Shown: positions 8,609 to 16,398 of the stretch, one piece after another
Layout of the letters: each line of letters begins with the position of its first letter
Numbering within the stretch: the first letter of the stretch is position 1
Assembly: GCF_000967865.1 (NCBI RefSeq)
Contig: NZ_JXRU01000031.1
Coordinates: forward strand, 1 to 64,000
DNA: 64,000 nucleotides
DNA from: Microbacterium sp. SA39
Lineage (GTDB): Bacteria; Actinomycetota; Actinomycetes; Actinomycetales; Microbacteriaceae
Reading direction: 5' to 3'
Notes under the pieces: model-generated
The model's input: only the letters and a program-made list of their open reading frames with translations
The model's database searches: none
What the model was told of the DNA's origin: nothing
Translations under genes and position numbers: made by a program

Positions 8609-9112
8609 ATGGCGACGGCTTACGCACGCGGAGTGGTGTTCATCCACTCTGCGCCTCGCGCGCTCTGCCCGCACCTGGAATGGGCGGTGGGACGCGCTAT
8701 CGGGCGCGCGGTGAACTTCGACTGGACTGAGCAGCCCGTCCTCGACGGTGCTCGCCGCGCCGAGTTCTACTGGGACGGCCCGGTCGGTACGGGCGCTGCT
8801 CTCGCGACCGCGATCCGAGGCTGGGAGCATCTGCGCTTCGAGGTGACAGAGGACCCGACTCCGCGCAGTGACGGCGGACGCTGGCTGCATACGCCCGATC
8901 TCGGCATCCACTACGCCCAGACGGATGCCGCGGGCAACATCGTCATCGGAGAGGACCGCATCCGCTACGCGATGGAGATCGCCGGAGGCAACGCGGTCGA
9001 GCTGCAGCGCGAACTGGACATCGCCCTCGGTTCGGCCTGGGACGAGGAGCTGGAGCCGTTCCGTCACGCCAGCGACGACGCGCGCGTCGTCTGGCTCCAC
9101 AAGGTCGGGTGA
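8609..9112 (+). CDS. DUF3145 domain-containing protein
   Basis: A 167-aa cytoplasmic protein that is a conserved actinobacterial family of unknown function (DUF3145). Recognisable parts are the start with A-R-G-V-V-F-I-H-S-A-P-R-A-L-C-P-H and the W-E-H-L-R-F-E-V segment near 72. Length and start match the family. ATG at 8609 follows a purine-rich GGAGAG. It is monocistronic, with its own promoter and a bidirectional terminator after it. No catalytic residues can be proposed. Confidence 0.88.
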   Translation: MATAYARGVVFIHSAPRALCPHLEWAVGRAIGRAVNFDWTEQPVLDGARRAEFYWDGPVGTGAALATAIRGWEHLRFEVTEDPTPRSDGGRWLHTPDLGIHYAQTDAAGNIVIGEDRIRYAMEIAGGNAVELQRELDIALGSAWDEELEPFRHASDDARVVWLHKVG

Positions 9113-9205
9113 CCGCCGCACACAAGCCTGGAGCGCGGAGGCGTGAGTATCGGATGCCGGTGACTCGTCCCGGACGCTGAGAAGACGTTTCCCCGCTTCA
9201 CATGA

Positions 9206-9236
9206 CGAAGACCCCGCCCCGAGGGGCGGGGTCTTC
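9206..9236. terminator. Bidirectional terminator between convergent genes
   Basis: A near-perfect inverted repeat with 14-bp arms (CGAAGACCCCGCCC / GGGCGGGGTCTTCG) between the convergent DUF3145 and MocR genes. Confidence 0.8.
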
Positions 9237-9264
9237 GTCGCTACGGGGAGCAAGCGGAGAGCGC

Positions 9265-10668
9265 TCAGATGACCGCGGCGTGCGTCTCGACGGGACGTTT
9301 CACGGAGCCGCCCTCGCGCAGGTCCGCCCAGGCGCGGCCCAGTCTCTCCATGGCAGCGGCGGTCTTCTCCGGCGGGTGCGTGATCGGAACCCGAAGGAAG
9401 CGCTCGAGCACACCGCCCGTGGAGAACCGCGGACCGGGAGGGATGATCAGCTGATGCTCGCGCGCGGCCAGAGAGAGCTTCGTCGAGATCGGGGCCTCGA
9501 GGTCGACCCAGGCGGAGAGGCCGCCGGGAGTGCTCGGCATCCGCAGTCCGCCGATCGTCTCGAGTCCGGCGGCGACCGCGGCGCGTCCTCGCTGCAGCCG
9601 TGAGCGCACGTGTGCCGAGAGAGCGGGCATCTCGTCGAGGAGCTCGACCGCGATGCACTGATCGAGGAGTGCCGTGCCGAGTTCGAATGACGGGCGAATC
9701 GCGAGGACCCGGGAGATGACGGACCGCTCGGCGCGGATCCAGCCGAGGCGCAGGCCGCCCCACGCGATCTTCGACATCGACCCGATCGTCACGATCTTCG
9801 GACTGAACGCCGACAGCGGACGAGGCGTCCATCCACGGTCGACGTCGAGCTCGGATGTGGTCTCATCGGCGATCACGTGCGTCCCGGTGTTGCGGGCCGT
9901 GGTCGCGAGGTGCTCGCGGTCGAGATCGGTCATCGTCGCGCCGGTGGGGTTGTGGAAGTCGGGGATGAAGTACGCCGCAGTGGGACGGGTTCGCAGCAGC
10001 AGGTCGGTGAGATGACGCGCATCCCATCCGTCGACGCCGACCGGGGTTGGGAGCAGACGATAGCCGCTGCGATGCAGCGCGTCGAGCGCGTGCGGGAAGG
10101 TCGGCTGTTCGACCACGGCGCGGTCCCCTCGTCCGCCGAGCGCCGCGAGGACGAGGTTCAGCGCGTGCAGGGCGCCCGAGGTGATGATGATGTCGTCGGC
10201 GGTCGTGGGAACCCCGCGCTGAACGAAGCGCTGTGCGACGGCGTCGCGGAGTTCCGGGAGTCCGCGGAGCGAGTAGCCGCTCGTGTTCCGCAGTGCTGCG
10301 AGCCGGGGCAGCGAGCGCACCGTGGCGTCGTAGAGCCCCGGGGTGGAGTCCATCGCCGCGATCGACAGGTCGATGGCGTCGTCGTCGTCCAGCCCGGGGG
10401 TGAACGTCCCGCGCTGGGGGAGCGCGACCCGCGTGCCGCCGCCGTGCAGCCGTGTCACATAGCCGTCGCTCTCCAGCAGACTGTAGGTGCGCGTCATGGT
10501 GGATCGCGCGCGTCGGAGTTCGAGAGCCAGGCTGCGCTCGCTCGGCAGCCGTTCGCCGACCGTGAGCCGTCCGTCGAGGATCAGTGCCCGGATCTGCGCC
10601 GCGAGCGCGGCGGCGGTCGCGCCTGCCGCGTTCTGAGCACCGAGCTGTTCCACGAGTCGTGACGTCAT
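9265..10668 (-). CDS. MocR-type regulator (GntR HTH plus aminotransferase domain), YczR-like
   Basis: A 467-aa transcription factor. The N-terminal winged helix (about 20-90) has the GntR pattern L-P-S-E-R-S-L-A near 48. The rest is a fold-type I aminotransferase domain with the PLP lysine in S-M-S-K near 298. MocR proteins sense pyridoxal 5'-phosphate or amino compounds. It is divergent from a YczE-type membrane protein gene. The shared region holds three copies of a motif close to the known MocR site AAAGTGGNCTA. This YczR/YczE pairing is described in comparative regulon work. ATG at 10668 is chosen because it directly precedes the HTH; longer frames upstream are noncoding. Confidence 0.88.
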   Translation of the reverse strand: MTSRLVEQLGAQNAAGATAAALAAQIRALILDGRLTVGERLPSERSLALELRRARSTMTRTYSLLESDGYVTRLHGGGTRVALPQRGTFTPGLDDDDAIDLSIAAMDSTPGLYDATVRSLPRLAALRNTSGYSLRGLPELRDAVAQRFVQRGVPTTADDIIITSGALHALNLVLAALGGRGDRAVVEQPTFPHALDALHRSGYRLLPTPVGVDGWDARHLTDLLLRTRPTAAYFIPDFHNPTGATMTDLDREHLATTARNTGTHVIADETTSELDVDRGWTPRPLSAFSPKIVTIGSMSKIAWGGLRLGWIRAERSVISRVLAIRPSFELGTALLDQCIAVELLDEMPALSAHVRSRLQRGRAAVAAGLETIGGLRMPSTPGGLSAWVDLEAPISTKLSLAAREHQLIIPPGPRFSTGGVLERFLRVPITHPPEKTAAAMERLGRAWADLREGGSVKRPVETHAAVI

Positions 10669-10687
10669 CGGTCCAGTCTGCCGCAGA

Positions 10688-10731
10688 AGTGGACTCGGAG
10701 AGGCAGGCCACTTTCCGGAGAGTGGTCTCGG
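10688..10731. promoter_or_regulatory. MocR/YczR operator: two direct and one inverted AGTGG sites
   Basis: AAGTGGACT (starting 10687), the reverse-strand AAAGTGGCCT (10704-10714 region) and AGTGGTCT (10721-10728) give three versions of AAAGTGGNCT. The two direct copies are 33 bp apart, three helical turns, with the inverted one between them. This matches the published MocR/PdxR motif and lies between the divergent regulator and membrane protein genes. Confidence 0.65.
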
Positions 10732-10764
10732 GTCGGCGTTGCTCACGGCAGCGATGATGGAGAC

Positions 10765-11430
10765 ATGCCCTTGCGTTCCCTCTTCCTCCCCGTCGTCGCG
10801 ACGAGCCGTCGTGACCTCATCGAGCGCGCCGTGCAGCTGCTCGTCGGCCTCTTCCTCTACGGCGTCGCGCTGGGGCTCATGGTGCGGGCTGGAATCGGCG
10901 TTGCTCCATGGGACGTGCTCGCGCTCGGCGTGGCCGGCCAGTCCGGCATCGGCTACGGGACGGTGACGGTGCTCGTCTCGATCGTGGTGCTGCTGCTGTG
11001 GATACCGCTGCGCCAACGGGTCGGCGTCGGCACACTGCTCAACGCTCTCCTGGTCGGGCCCAGCGCCGACCTGACGTTGGCGGTGATTCCACCCGTGCCG
11101 TCGATCTGGGTCGGTGCGCCGATGTTCATCGTCGGACTCGTGCTGCTCGCGTTCGCCACCGGGCTGTACATCGCCGCGAGCTTCGGGCCTGGACCGCGCG
11201 ATGGCCTGATGACGGGACTGGTCCGCGTCACCGGGTGGAGGGTGTGGATCGTGCGCACTCTGATCGAGGGGAGCGTACTGCTCGTCGGCTTCGTGCTCGG
11301 CGGCCCGGTCGGCGTCGGCACAGTGCTGTTCGCCCTGGGAGTCGGCCCGCTCATCGGCTGGTTCCTGCCCCGTGTCACCCGGCGCCGCGAGGAGCGCTCC
11401 CGTCGGGTGGCCACCGCGCCCGCCCGCTGA
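10765..11430 (+). CDS. YczE/YitT-type integral membrane protein
   Basis: A 221-aa protein with about five hydrophobic segments (roughly 20-45, 55-75, 80-95, 105-130, 160-190). It carries the YczE-type G-I-G-V-A-P-W-D-V-L motif near 44-53 and a repeated G-P-G-P-R-D-G-L-M motif near 140. The family is thought to transport a compound linked to vitamin B6 or amino acid sensing; the substrate is unknown. The C-terminus is Arg-rich and cytoplasmic. It is divergent from, and probably controlled by, the MocR regulator. The ATG at 10765 follows GGAGAC. Confidence 0.85.
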   Translation: MPLRSLFLPVVATSRRDLIERAVQLLVGLFLYGVALGLMVRAGIGVAPWDVLALGVAGQSGIGYGTVTVLVSIVVLLLWIPLRQRVGVGTLLNALLVGPSADLTLAVIPPVPSIWVGAPMFIVGLVLLAFATGLYIAASFGPGPRDGLMTGLVRVTGWRVWIVRTLIEGSVLLVGFVLGGPVGVGTVLFALGVGPLIGWFLPRVTRRREERSRRVATAPAR

Positions 11431-11441
11431 GCCGCCGCAGA

Positions 11442-11483
11442 CGAGAGAAGGCCCCGGGAGTCATCTCTCGGGGCCTTCTCTCG
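11442..11483. terminator. Bidirectional terminator between yczE-like gene and fabF
   Basis: A long inverted repeat (CGAGAGAAGGCCCCGGGAG paired with CTCTCGGGGCCTTCTCTCG) lies between the convergent yczE-like and fabF genes. The stem is about 19 bp. Confidence 0.85.
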
Positions 11484-11501
11484 TTCACGCGTGCCAGACG
11501 G

Positions 11502-12740
11502 TCAGTCTGCGTTCGCGAACACGGCGACGGCGTTGTGGCCGCCGAAGCCGAACGAGTTGCTGATGGCGATCTGCGGGCCGTCGCCGAGCGGTGTCGGCTC
11601 GCCGGAGAGGCGGAACGGCACAGCAGGGTCGGGTTCGGTCATGTTGATCGTGGGCGGAGCGACGCGGTCGCGCAGCGCCAGAAGCGAGAAGATCGCCTCC
11701 AGGGCGCCGGTGCCGCCGAGGAGGTGACCCGTGGAGGCCTTGGTGGCCGAGACGGGGATCTCGTCGATCCGGTCCCCGAAGACCTTCTTCAGGGCGACGT
11801 ACTCGTTCGGGTCGCCGACCGGGGTCGAGGTCGCGTGCGCGTTGATGTGGGTGACCTGATCGGCGGTGACGCCGGCCTCTGCGAGGGCCTGGGTGACAGC
11901 GCGCGCGGCGCCGGTGCCCTCGGGGTCATTCCCGGTGATGTGGTACGCGTCCGCGGTGACGCCGCCGCCGAGCACGTAGCCGTAGATCTTCGCGCCGCGA
12001 GCCTTCGCGTGCTCCTCGGTCTCGAGGATCAGCGCGGCCGCGCCCTCACCCATGACGAAGCCGTCGCGGTCGATGGCGCCCGGGCGGGAAGCGTGTGCGG
12101 GGTCGTCGTTGCGGCGCGACAGGGCCTGCGCCGAGGCGAACGACGCCATGGTGATCGGGTGGATCGCGGACTCGGTGCCGCCGGCGATGACGACGTCGGC
12201 GTCGCCATCCTGCAGGTGGTGGAACGCGTGGATGATCGACTCGGTGCTGGACGCGCAGGCACTCACGACGGTCTGGGCGTAGGCGCGGGCGTGGAACTGC
12301 AGCGACAGGTTGCCTGCGGCGGCGTTCGGCATGAGCATCGGGACGGTCAGCGGCATGACGCGCCGCGGTCCCTTCTCGCGCAGCGTGTCCCACGCGTCGA
12401 GCAGTGTCCAGAGTCCGCCGATGCCGGTGGCGAAGTCCACTCCGAGGCGCTCGGGGTCGACCTCGGGGGATCCGGCGTCGGCCCAGGCCTCGCGGGCGGC
12501 GATCAGCGCGAACTGAGAAGACGGGTCGAGACGCTTCGCCTCGTGCCGCGGCAGCACTTCTTCGGGCCGGACGATGGCCTCGGCGGCGAAGGTGACGGGG
12601 AGTTCGTACTGCTGCACCCAGTCGTGCTCGAGGGTACGCGTGCCGGACACGCCTGCGAGCAGGTTGCTCCAGTTCTCCGGAGCGGTCCCGCCGATGGCGG
12701 ACGTGGCGCCGATGCCGGTGACGACGATGCGCTTGGTCAT
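11502..12740 (-). CDS. fabF: Beta-ketoacyl-ACP synthase II
   Basis: A condensing enzyme of 412 aa for fatty acid elongation: malonyl-ACP plus acyl-ACP gives 3-ketoacyl-ACP. The catalytic triad is visible: Cys near 162 in V-S-A-C-A-S-S, His near 303 in N-A-H-A-T-S-T, and His near 339 in T-G-H-L-L-G-G-T-G-A. The C-terminus has N-S-F-G-F-G-G-H-N. ATG at 12740 begins the family-typical M-T-K-R-I-V-V-T-G-I-G; the open frame upstream is not conserved in character. Last gene of the FasR-FabD-FabH-AcpP-FabF operon, separated from acpP by 91 bp that contain a hairpin. Confidence 0.97.
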   Translation of the reverse strand: MTKRIVVTGIGATSAIGGTAPENWSNLLAGVSGTRTLEHDWVQQYELPVTFAAEAIVRPEEVLPRHEAKRLDPSSQFALIAAREAWADAGSPEVDPERLGVDFATGIGGLWTLLDAWDTLREKGPRRVMPLTVPMLMPNAAAGNLSLQFHARAYAQTVVSACASSTESIIHAFHHLQDGDADVVIAGGTESAIHPITMASFASAQALSRRNDDPAHASRPGAIDRDGFVMGEGAAALILETEEHAKARGAKIYGYVLGGGVTADAYHITGNDPEGTGAARAVTQALAEAGVTADQVTHINAHATSTPVGDPNEYVALKKVFGDRIDEIPVSATKASTGHLLGGTGALEAIFSLLALRDRVAPPTINMTEPDPAVPFRLSGEPTPLGDGPQIAISNSFGFGGHNAVAVFANAD

Positions 12741-12788
12741 GGTGTGGTTCCTTGTCGAGCGGATGAAGCAGGATGAGGGCAAGGCAGA

Positions 12789-12823
12789 GGATGCCACGCC
12801 CCGCGGTGGCGGGGGTGGCATCC
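12789..12823 (-). terminator. Intercistronic hairpin between acpP and fabF
   Basis: GGATGCCAC at 12789-12797 pairs with GTGGCATCC at 12815-12823 around a GC-rich loop that can fold further. With no U tract it may be a partial terminator or an mRNA-stability element that sets the acpP:fabF expression ratio. Confidence 0.45.
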
Positions 12824-12831
12824 TGCGGGGA

Positions 12832-13080
12832 TTACTCCTGGCCTGCGACGATGAAGCTGACGGCGTCGCCGACGGTCTTGAGGTTCTTGACCTCGTCGTC
12901 GGGGATGGTGACGCCGAACTTCTCCTCGGCGTTGACGACGATCGTCATCATCGAGATCGAGTCGATGTCGAGGTCGTCCGTGAAGGACTTCTCGAGGGCG
13001 ACCTCGGAGGCGTTGATGCCCGTCTCGTCGGTGATCAGCTCTGCGAGGCCGGCGAGGACCTCATCGTTGGTGAAAGCCAT
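12832..13080 (-). CDS. acpP: Acyl carrier protein
   Basis: An 82-aa acidic protein that carries growing acyl chains on phosphopantetheine. The attachment serine is S41 in D-I-D-S-I-S-M-M. This differs slightly from the usual D-S-L, as in other Microbacteriaceae-type ACPs. Helical pattern and length are normal. It lies between fabH and fabF on the same strand, downstream of a purine-rich GAAAGAGGA ribosome-binding site. Confidence 0.97.
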   Translation of the reverse strand: MAFTNDEVLAGLAELITDETGINASEVALEKSFTDDLDIDSISMMTIVVNAEEKFGVTIPDDEVKNLKTVGDAVSFIVAGQE

Positions 13081-13147
13081 GTGGTCTTCCTCTTTCTTAC
13101 GGGTTGTATTCGGAACCGTGGAACAGTCTAGAGAAGGTCGCGCGATC

Positions 13148-14149
13148 TCAGGGGAGGACGATGACCTGTGCGGCGAAGACGAGGCCCGCGCCGAAGCCGA
13201 TCTGCAGGGCGAGTCCGCCCGACAGCTCGGGGTGCTCGGCCATCAGGCGGTGGCTCGCGAGCGGGATGGAGGCAGCGGAGGTGTTGCCGGTGGTCTCGAT
13301 GTCGCGCGCGATCACCGTGGTCTCCGGCAGCTTCAGCTGCTTCGCGAACTCGTCGATGATGCGCATGTTGGCCTGGTGGGGGATGAAGGCGGCGATGTCG
13401 TCCGGTCCCACGCCGGCCTTGTCGAGTGCCTCTCGGGCCACCTTCGCCATCTCCCAGACCGCCCAGCGGAAGACCGTCTGGCCCTCCTGACGGAGCGTGG
13501 GCCACGGCACCTCGCCGTCGCGGAACTGGGTAAGGGTGCCGTTCATGCCGACGGCATCCGCCTTCGAGCCGTCCGACCCCCAGACGGCCGGGGCGATCCC
13601 GGGGGTGTCGCTCGGGCCGATGAGGGCTGCGCCCGCGCCGTCGCCGAGCAGGAAGGAGATGCTCCGGTCTGCCGGGTCGACCACGTCGGAGAGCTTCTCG
13701 GTGCCGATCACGAGCGCGTAGCGCGCGGCTCCCGCCTTGATCAGGGCGTCGGCCTGCGTGATGGCGTAGGCGTATCCCGCGCAGGCGGCGTTGACGTCGT
13801 ACGCGGCCGCCGGGTTCGCACCGACACGGTCCGCGACGATCGCCGAGACCGAGGGGCTCTGCTTCGGGTTGCTGATCGTCGCGACGATCACGAGGTCGAC
13901 CTGGTCGGCCGCGACGCCGGACTTCTCGATGGCCTCGGCCGCCGCGATGGTGGCGAGATCGATCGCGTCGGTGCCCTTGTCGGCACGGGCACGGGTGATG
14001 ATGCCGGTGCGCTGGCGGATCCACTCGTCGCTGGAGTCGATCGGGCCGATGAGGTCGTCGTTCGGGACGGCGTTCTCACCGCGTGCGGCGCCGAAGGAGT
14101 AGATGCGCGTGTAGGCGGGGCCTGCGACCTGGGCGAGGGTGATGCTCAT
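13148..14149 (-). CDS. fabH: Beta-ketoacyl-ACP synthase III
   Basis: A 333-aa initiating condensing enzyme that joins an acyl-CoA starter to malonyl-ACP; in actinobacteria it often favours branched starters. Active-site residues: Cys near 122 in N-A-A-C-A-G-Y, His near 257 in I-P-H-Q-A-N, and Asn near 287 in T-T-G-N-T-S-A-A-S. The W-I-R-Q-R-T-G-I segment near 44 is the CoA-binding signature. Its start overlaps the fabD stop (14146-14149, ATGA), so the two are translationally coupled. Confidence 0.97.
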   Translation of the reverse strand: MSITLAQVAGPAYTRIYSFGAARGENAVPNDDLIGPIDSSDEWIRQRTGIITRARADKGTDAIDLATIAAAEAIEKSGVAADQVDLVIVATISNPKQSPSVSAIVADRVGANPAAAYDVNAACAGYAYAITQADALIKAGAARYALVIGTEKLSDVVDPADRSISFLLGDGAGAALIGPSDTPGIAPAVWGSDGSKADAVGMNGTLTQFRDGEVPWPTLRQEGQTVFRWAVWEMAKVAREALDKAGVGPDDIAAFIPHQANMRIIDEFAKQLKLPETTVIARDIETTGNTSAASIPLASHRLMAEHPELSGGLALQIGFGAGLVFAAQVIVLP

Positions 14150-15066
14150 GCGGCTTCTCCGTTCAGCAGCGCGACGGCCGCGTCGAGGTCATCGGGGGTC
14201 TTGACGGCGACGGTGGGCACGCCGCGGAGGCCGCGCTTCGCGAGCCCGGTGAGCGCACCTGCCGGGGCGAGTTCGATCAACCCGGTGATCCCGGCGTCGG
14301 CGAACGAGTTCATGCAGAGGTCCCAGCGCACGGGGGACGAGACCTGGTCGACCAGGTAGGAGAGCGCACGGGGGCCGCTGTCGACGACGGAGCCGTCGCG
14401 GTTGGTCCACAGCGCGATGGAGGGATCGGCGGGAGCCACGGCCGCGACGGCGTCGCGCAGTGCGGTCACCGCCGCCGCCATGTACGTCGTGTGGAAGGCG
14501 CCGGCGACCTGCAGGGGGATCACACGTGTGCCCTTGACGGGGTCTGTCGCGAGGGCCTCGAGTCCGGGGAGCTCACCGGCGACGACGAGCTGGCCGCCGC
14601 CGTTGTAGTTCGCGGGGGAGAGTCCGAGCTCGGTGAGCCTTTCGAGGATCGCCGACTCGTCGCCGCCGAGTACCGCGCTCATGCCGGTCGGTGTCTGCGC
14701 CGCGGCATCCGCCATCGCCCGTCCGCGGATGCCGACCAGACGCATGCCGGTCTCGGCGTCGATCACGCCGCTGCCGACGAGTGCGGCGATCTCGCCGACG
14801 GAGTGTCCCGCGATCCCGTCAGGACGGCGTCCCGCACGCTCCGCCAGGGCATCGCCGGCGAGCAGCGAGGCCGCGACGATCAGCGGCTGCGCGATGCGCG
14901 TGTCGCGGATCGTGTCGGCATCCGAGTTCGTGCCGTGCTCGCGGAGATCGACCTCGGCCGCTTCGGAATACGCGGCGAGGCGCTCGGTCACCCCGTCGAG
15001 CTCGAGCCAGGGGGCGAGGAATCCGGGGGTCTGCGAGCCCTGTCCCGGGCATACGACGACAATCAC
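14146..15066 (-). CDS. fabD: Malonyl-CoA:ACP transacylase
   Basis: An enzyme of 306 aa that loads malonyl groups onto ACP. It begins V-I-V-V-V-C-P-G-Q-G-S-Q; the nucleophile is in G-H-S-V-G-E with Ser near 89, and the catalytic His is in G-A-F-H-T near 194. The GTG at 15066 gives the family-typical N-terminus but has poorly placed Shine-Dalgarno bases. An in-frame ATG at 15111, six bases after a GAGAAT -10 box, would add 15 residues on a leaderless message. It overlaps fabH by four bases and follows the regulator gene fasR, with an inverted repeat between them. Confidence 0.95.
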   Translation of the reverse strand: MIVVVCPGQGSQTPGFLAPWLELDGVTERLAAYSEAAEVDLREHGTNSDADTIRDTRIAQPLIVAASLLAGDALAERAGRRPDGIAGHSVGEIAALVGSGVIDAETGMRLVGIRGRAMADAAAQTPTGMSAVLGGDESAILERLTELGLSPANYNGGGQLVVAGELPGLEALATDPVKGTRVIPLQVAGAFHTTYMAAAVTALRDAVAAVAPADPSIALWTNRDGSVVDSGPRALSYLVDQVSSPVRWDLCMNSFADAGITGLIELAPAGALTGLAKRGLRGVPTVAVKTPDDLDAAVALLNGEAA

Positions 15067-15111
15067 ACCCTCAGTCTGCCAACGATTCGCGCTGAGCGGT
15101 GGATGATCCAT

Positions 15112-15136
15112 CACAAGATTCTCGAAAACCCTTGTG
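15112..15136 (-). promoter_or_regulatory. Inverted repeat over -10 box upstream of fabD
   Basis: CACAAG (15112-15117) and CTTGTG (15131-15136) flank a GAGAAT -10-like hexamer read leftward (15118-15123). A regulator bound here would cover the fab promoter. FasR, encoded just upstream, is known to bind upstream of fabD in Streptomyces, so it is the obvious candidate; this assignment is inference. Confidence 0.4.
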
Positions 15137-15167
15137 TATGGCGTACAGGCAGGGCGTCTGCGCGTGC

Positions 15168-16367
15168 TCAGCGCGGGGTACGGCGGAGCGTGGGACGACG
15201 ACGCGCCTGGTCGGCGACGCCGATGGAGCCGAGGATCAGCGCCGTCTGAAGGATCAGGGCCTCACGCGGGCCGGTGGCGTCCCAGCCGATGACCTCGCTC
15301 ACCCGCTTCAGGCGATAGCGCACGGTGTTCGGGTGCACGAACAGCTCGCGGGCGGTCGCCTCGAGGGAGCGGCCGTTGTCGAGATAGCTCCACAGCGTCG
15401 TCACGAGATCCGTGGAGTGCGCCTGCAGTGGGCGGAAGATTCGCTCGATGAGCGTCTGCTTGGCGAGCGGGTCCCCGGCGAGGGCGCGCTCCGGGAGCAG
15501 GTCGTCGGCCTCGACAGGTCGTGGTGCGCTGCGCCACGCGCGGGCGACGGCGAAGCCTGCGAGGGCAGCACGGGCGCTCTGACTCGCATCGACGAGTGCG
15601 GCGACCGCCGGCCCCAAGACGACATAGCCCGGGCCGAACGACGGCTCGAGCCGGGTGGCGATCTCCTGGAAGCCGAGTTCTTCCTCGCCTTCGCCTTCCT
15701 GTCCCTCTGCTCGGGCACGCCCGAGCACGAGGACAAGACGGGAACCCTGCACGCCGATGAGCACATCGACGGCCAGCTTGCGCGCCGTGCGGCGGACGAG
15801 GTCGACGTCGAACTGCGGGGGAGTCGTGCCGACCAGCACCGCGACCTCGCCGTGGCCGTGCCAGCCGAGGGCCGCGATGCGGCTGGGCAGCTCCTCATCG
15901 GCCTCGCCCGTGAGGATCGAGTCGACGACGAGGGCTTCGAGTCGGGCATCCCACAGCCCGCGGGCCTCGGCGGCGCGGGCGTAGACGTCGGCTGCGGCGA
16001 ACGCGACATCGCGCGAGTACAGCAGGATCGCCTCGCGGAGGTCGTTTCCCCGACCGGCGACACGCTCCTCTGTGACCTCCACTGTCACGCGGATCAGCTG
16101 CAGGGTCTGCTGGAGGCTGACGCTGCGCAGCAACTCGCGGGGAGCGGCGGCGAAGATGTCGGCCGCGATCCACGGCGTCGAGGTGGGGTCTTCGTACCAC
16201 TGGATGAACGAGGTGATGCCCGCCTGTGCCACCAGCCCGACCGCAGAGCGGCGGGCCGGTGGCATGTCGGCGTACCAGGGCAGCGTGTCTTCGAGCCGCT
16301 TGATCGTCACCGAGGCGATGTCGCCGGAGATCCGGCGCAGCCAGGTGAGGGTCGCGGCCTTGTCCAT
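15168..16367 (-). CDS. fasR: PucR/CdaR-family regulator of fatty acid synthesis (FasR)
   Basis: A 399-aa protein with the FasR-type N-terminal half (M-P-P-A-R-R-S near 35, G-L-V-A-Q-A-G-I-T-S-F near 44). Its C-terminal PucR helix-turn-helix contains A-R-E-L-F-V-H-P-N-T-V-R-Y-R-L near 350. FasR activates the fabD-fabH-acpP-fabF operon in Streptomyces, and the gene order here is identical. ATG at 16367 was chosen; a GTG at 16391 in frame would add eight residues. It lies 31 bp after aceE on the same strand, which links acetyl-CoA production to fatty acid synthesis. Confidence 0.92.
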   Translation of the reverse strand: MDKAATLTWLRRISGDIASVTIKRLEDTLPWYADMPPARRSAVGLVAQAGITSFIQWYEDPTSTPWIAADIFAAAPRELLRSVSLQQTLQLIRVTVEVTEERVAGRGNDLREAILLYSRDVAFAAADVYARAAEARGLWDARLEALVVDSILTGEADEELPSRIAALGWHGHGEVAVLVGTTPPQFDVDLVRRTARKLAVDVLIGVQGSRLVLVLGRARAEGQEGEGEEELGFQEIATRLEPSFGPGYVVLGPAVAALVDASQSARAALAGFAVARAWRSAPRPVEADDLLPERALAGDPLAKQTLIERIFRPLQAHSTDLVTTLWSYLDNGRSLEATARELFVHPNTVRYRLKRVSEVIGWDATGPREALILQTALILGSIGVADQARRRPTLRRTPR

Positions 16368-16398
16368 GTCGCGGGAAGACGAAGCTGTCACCGAGGAC

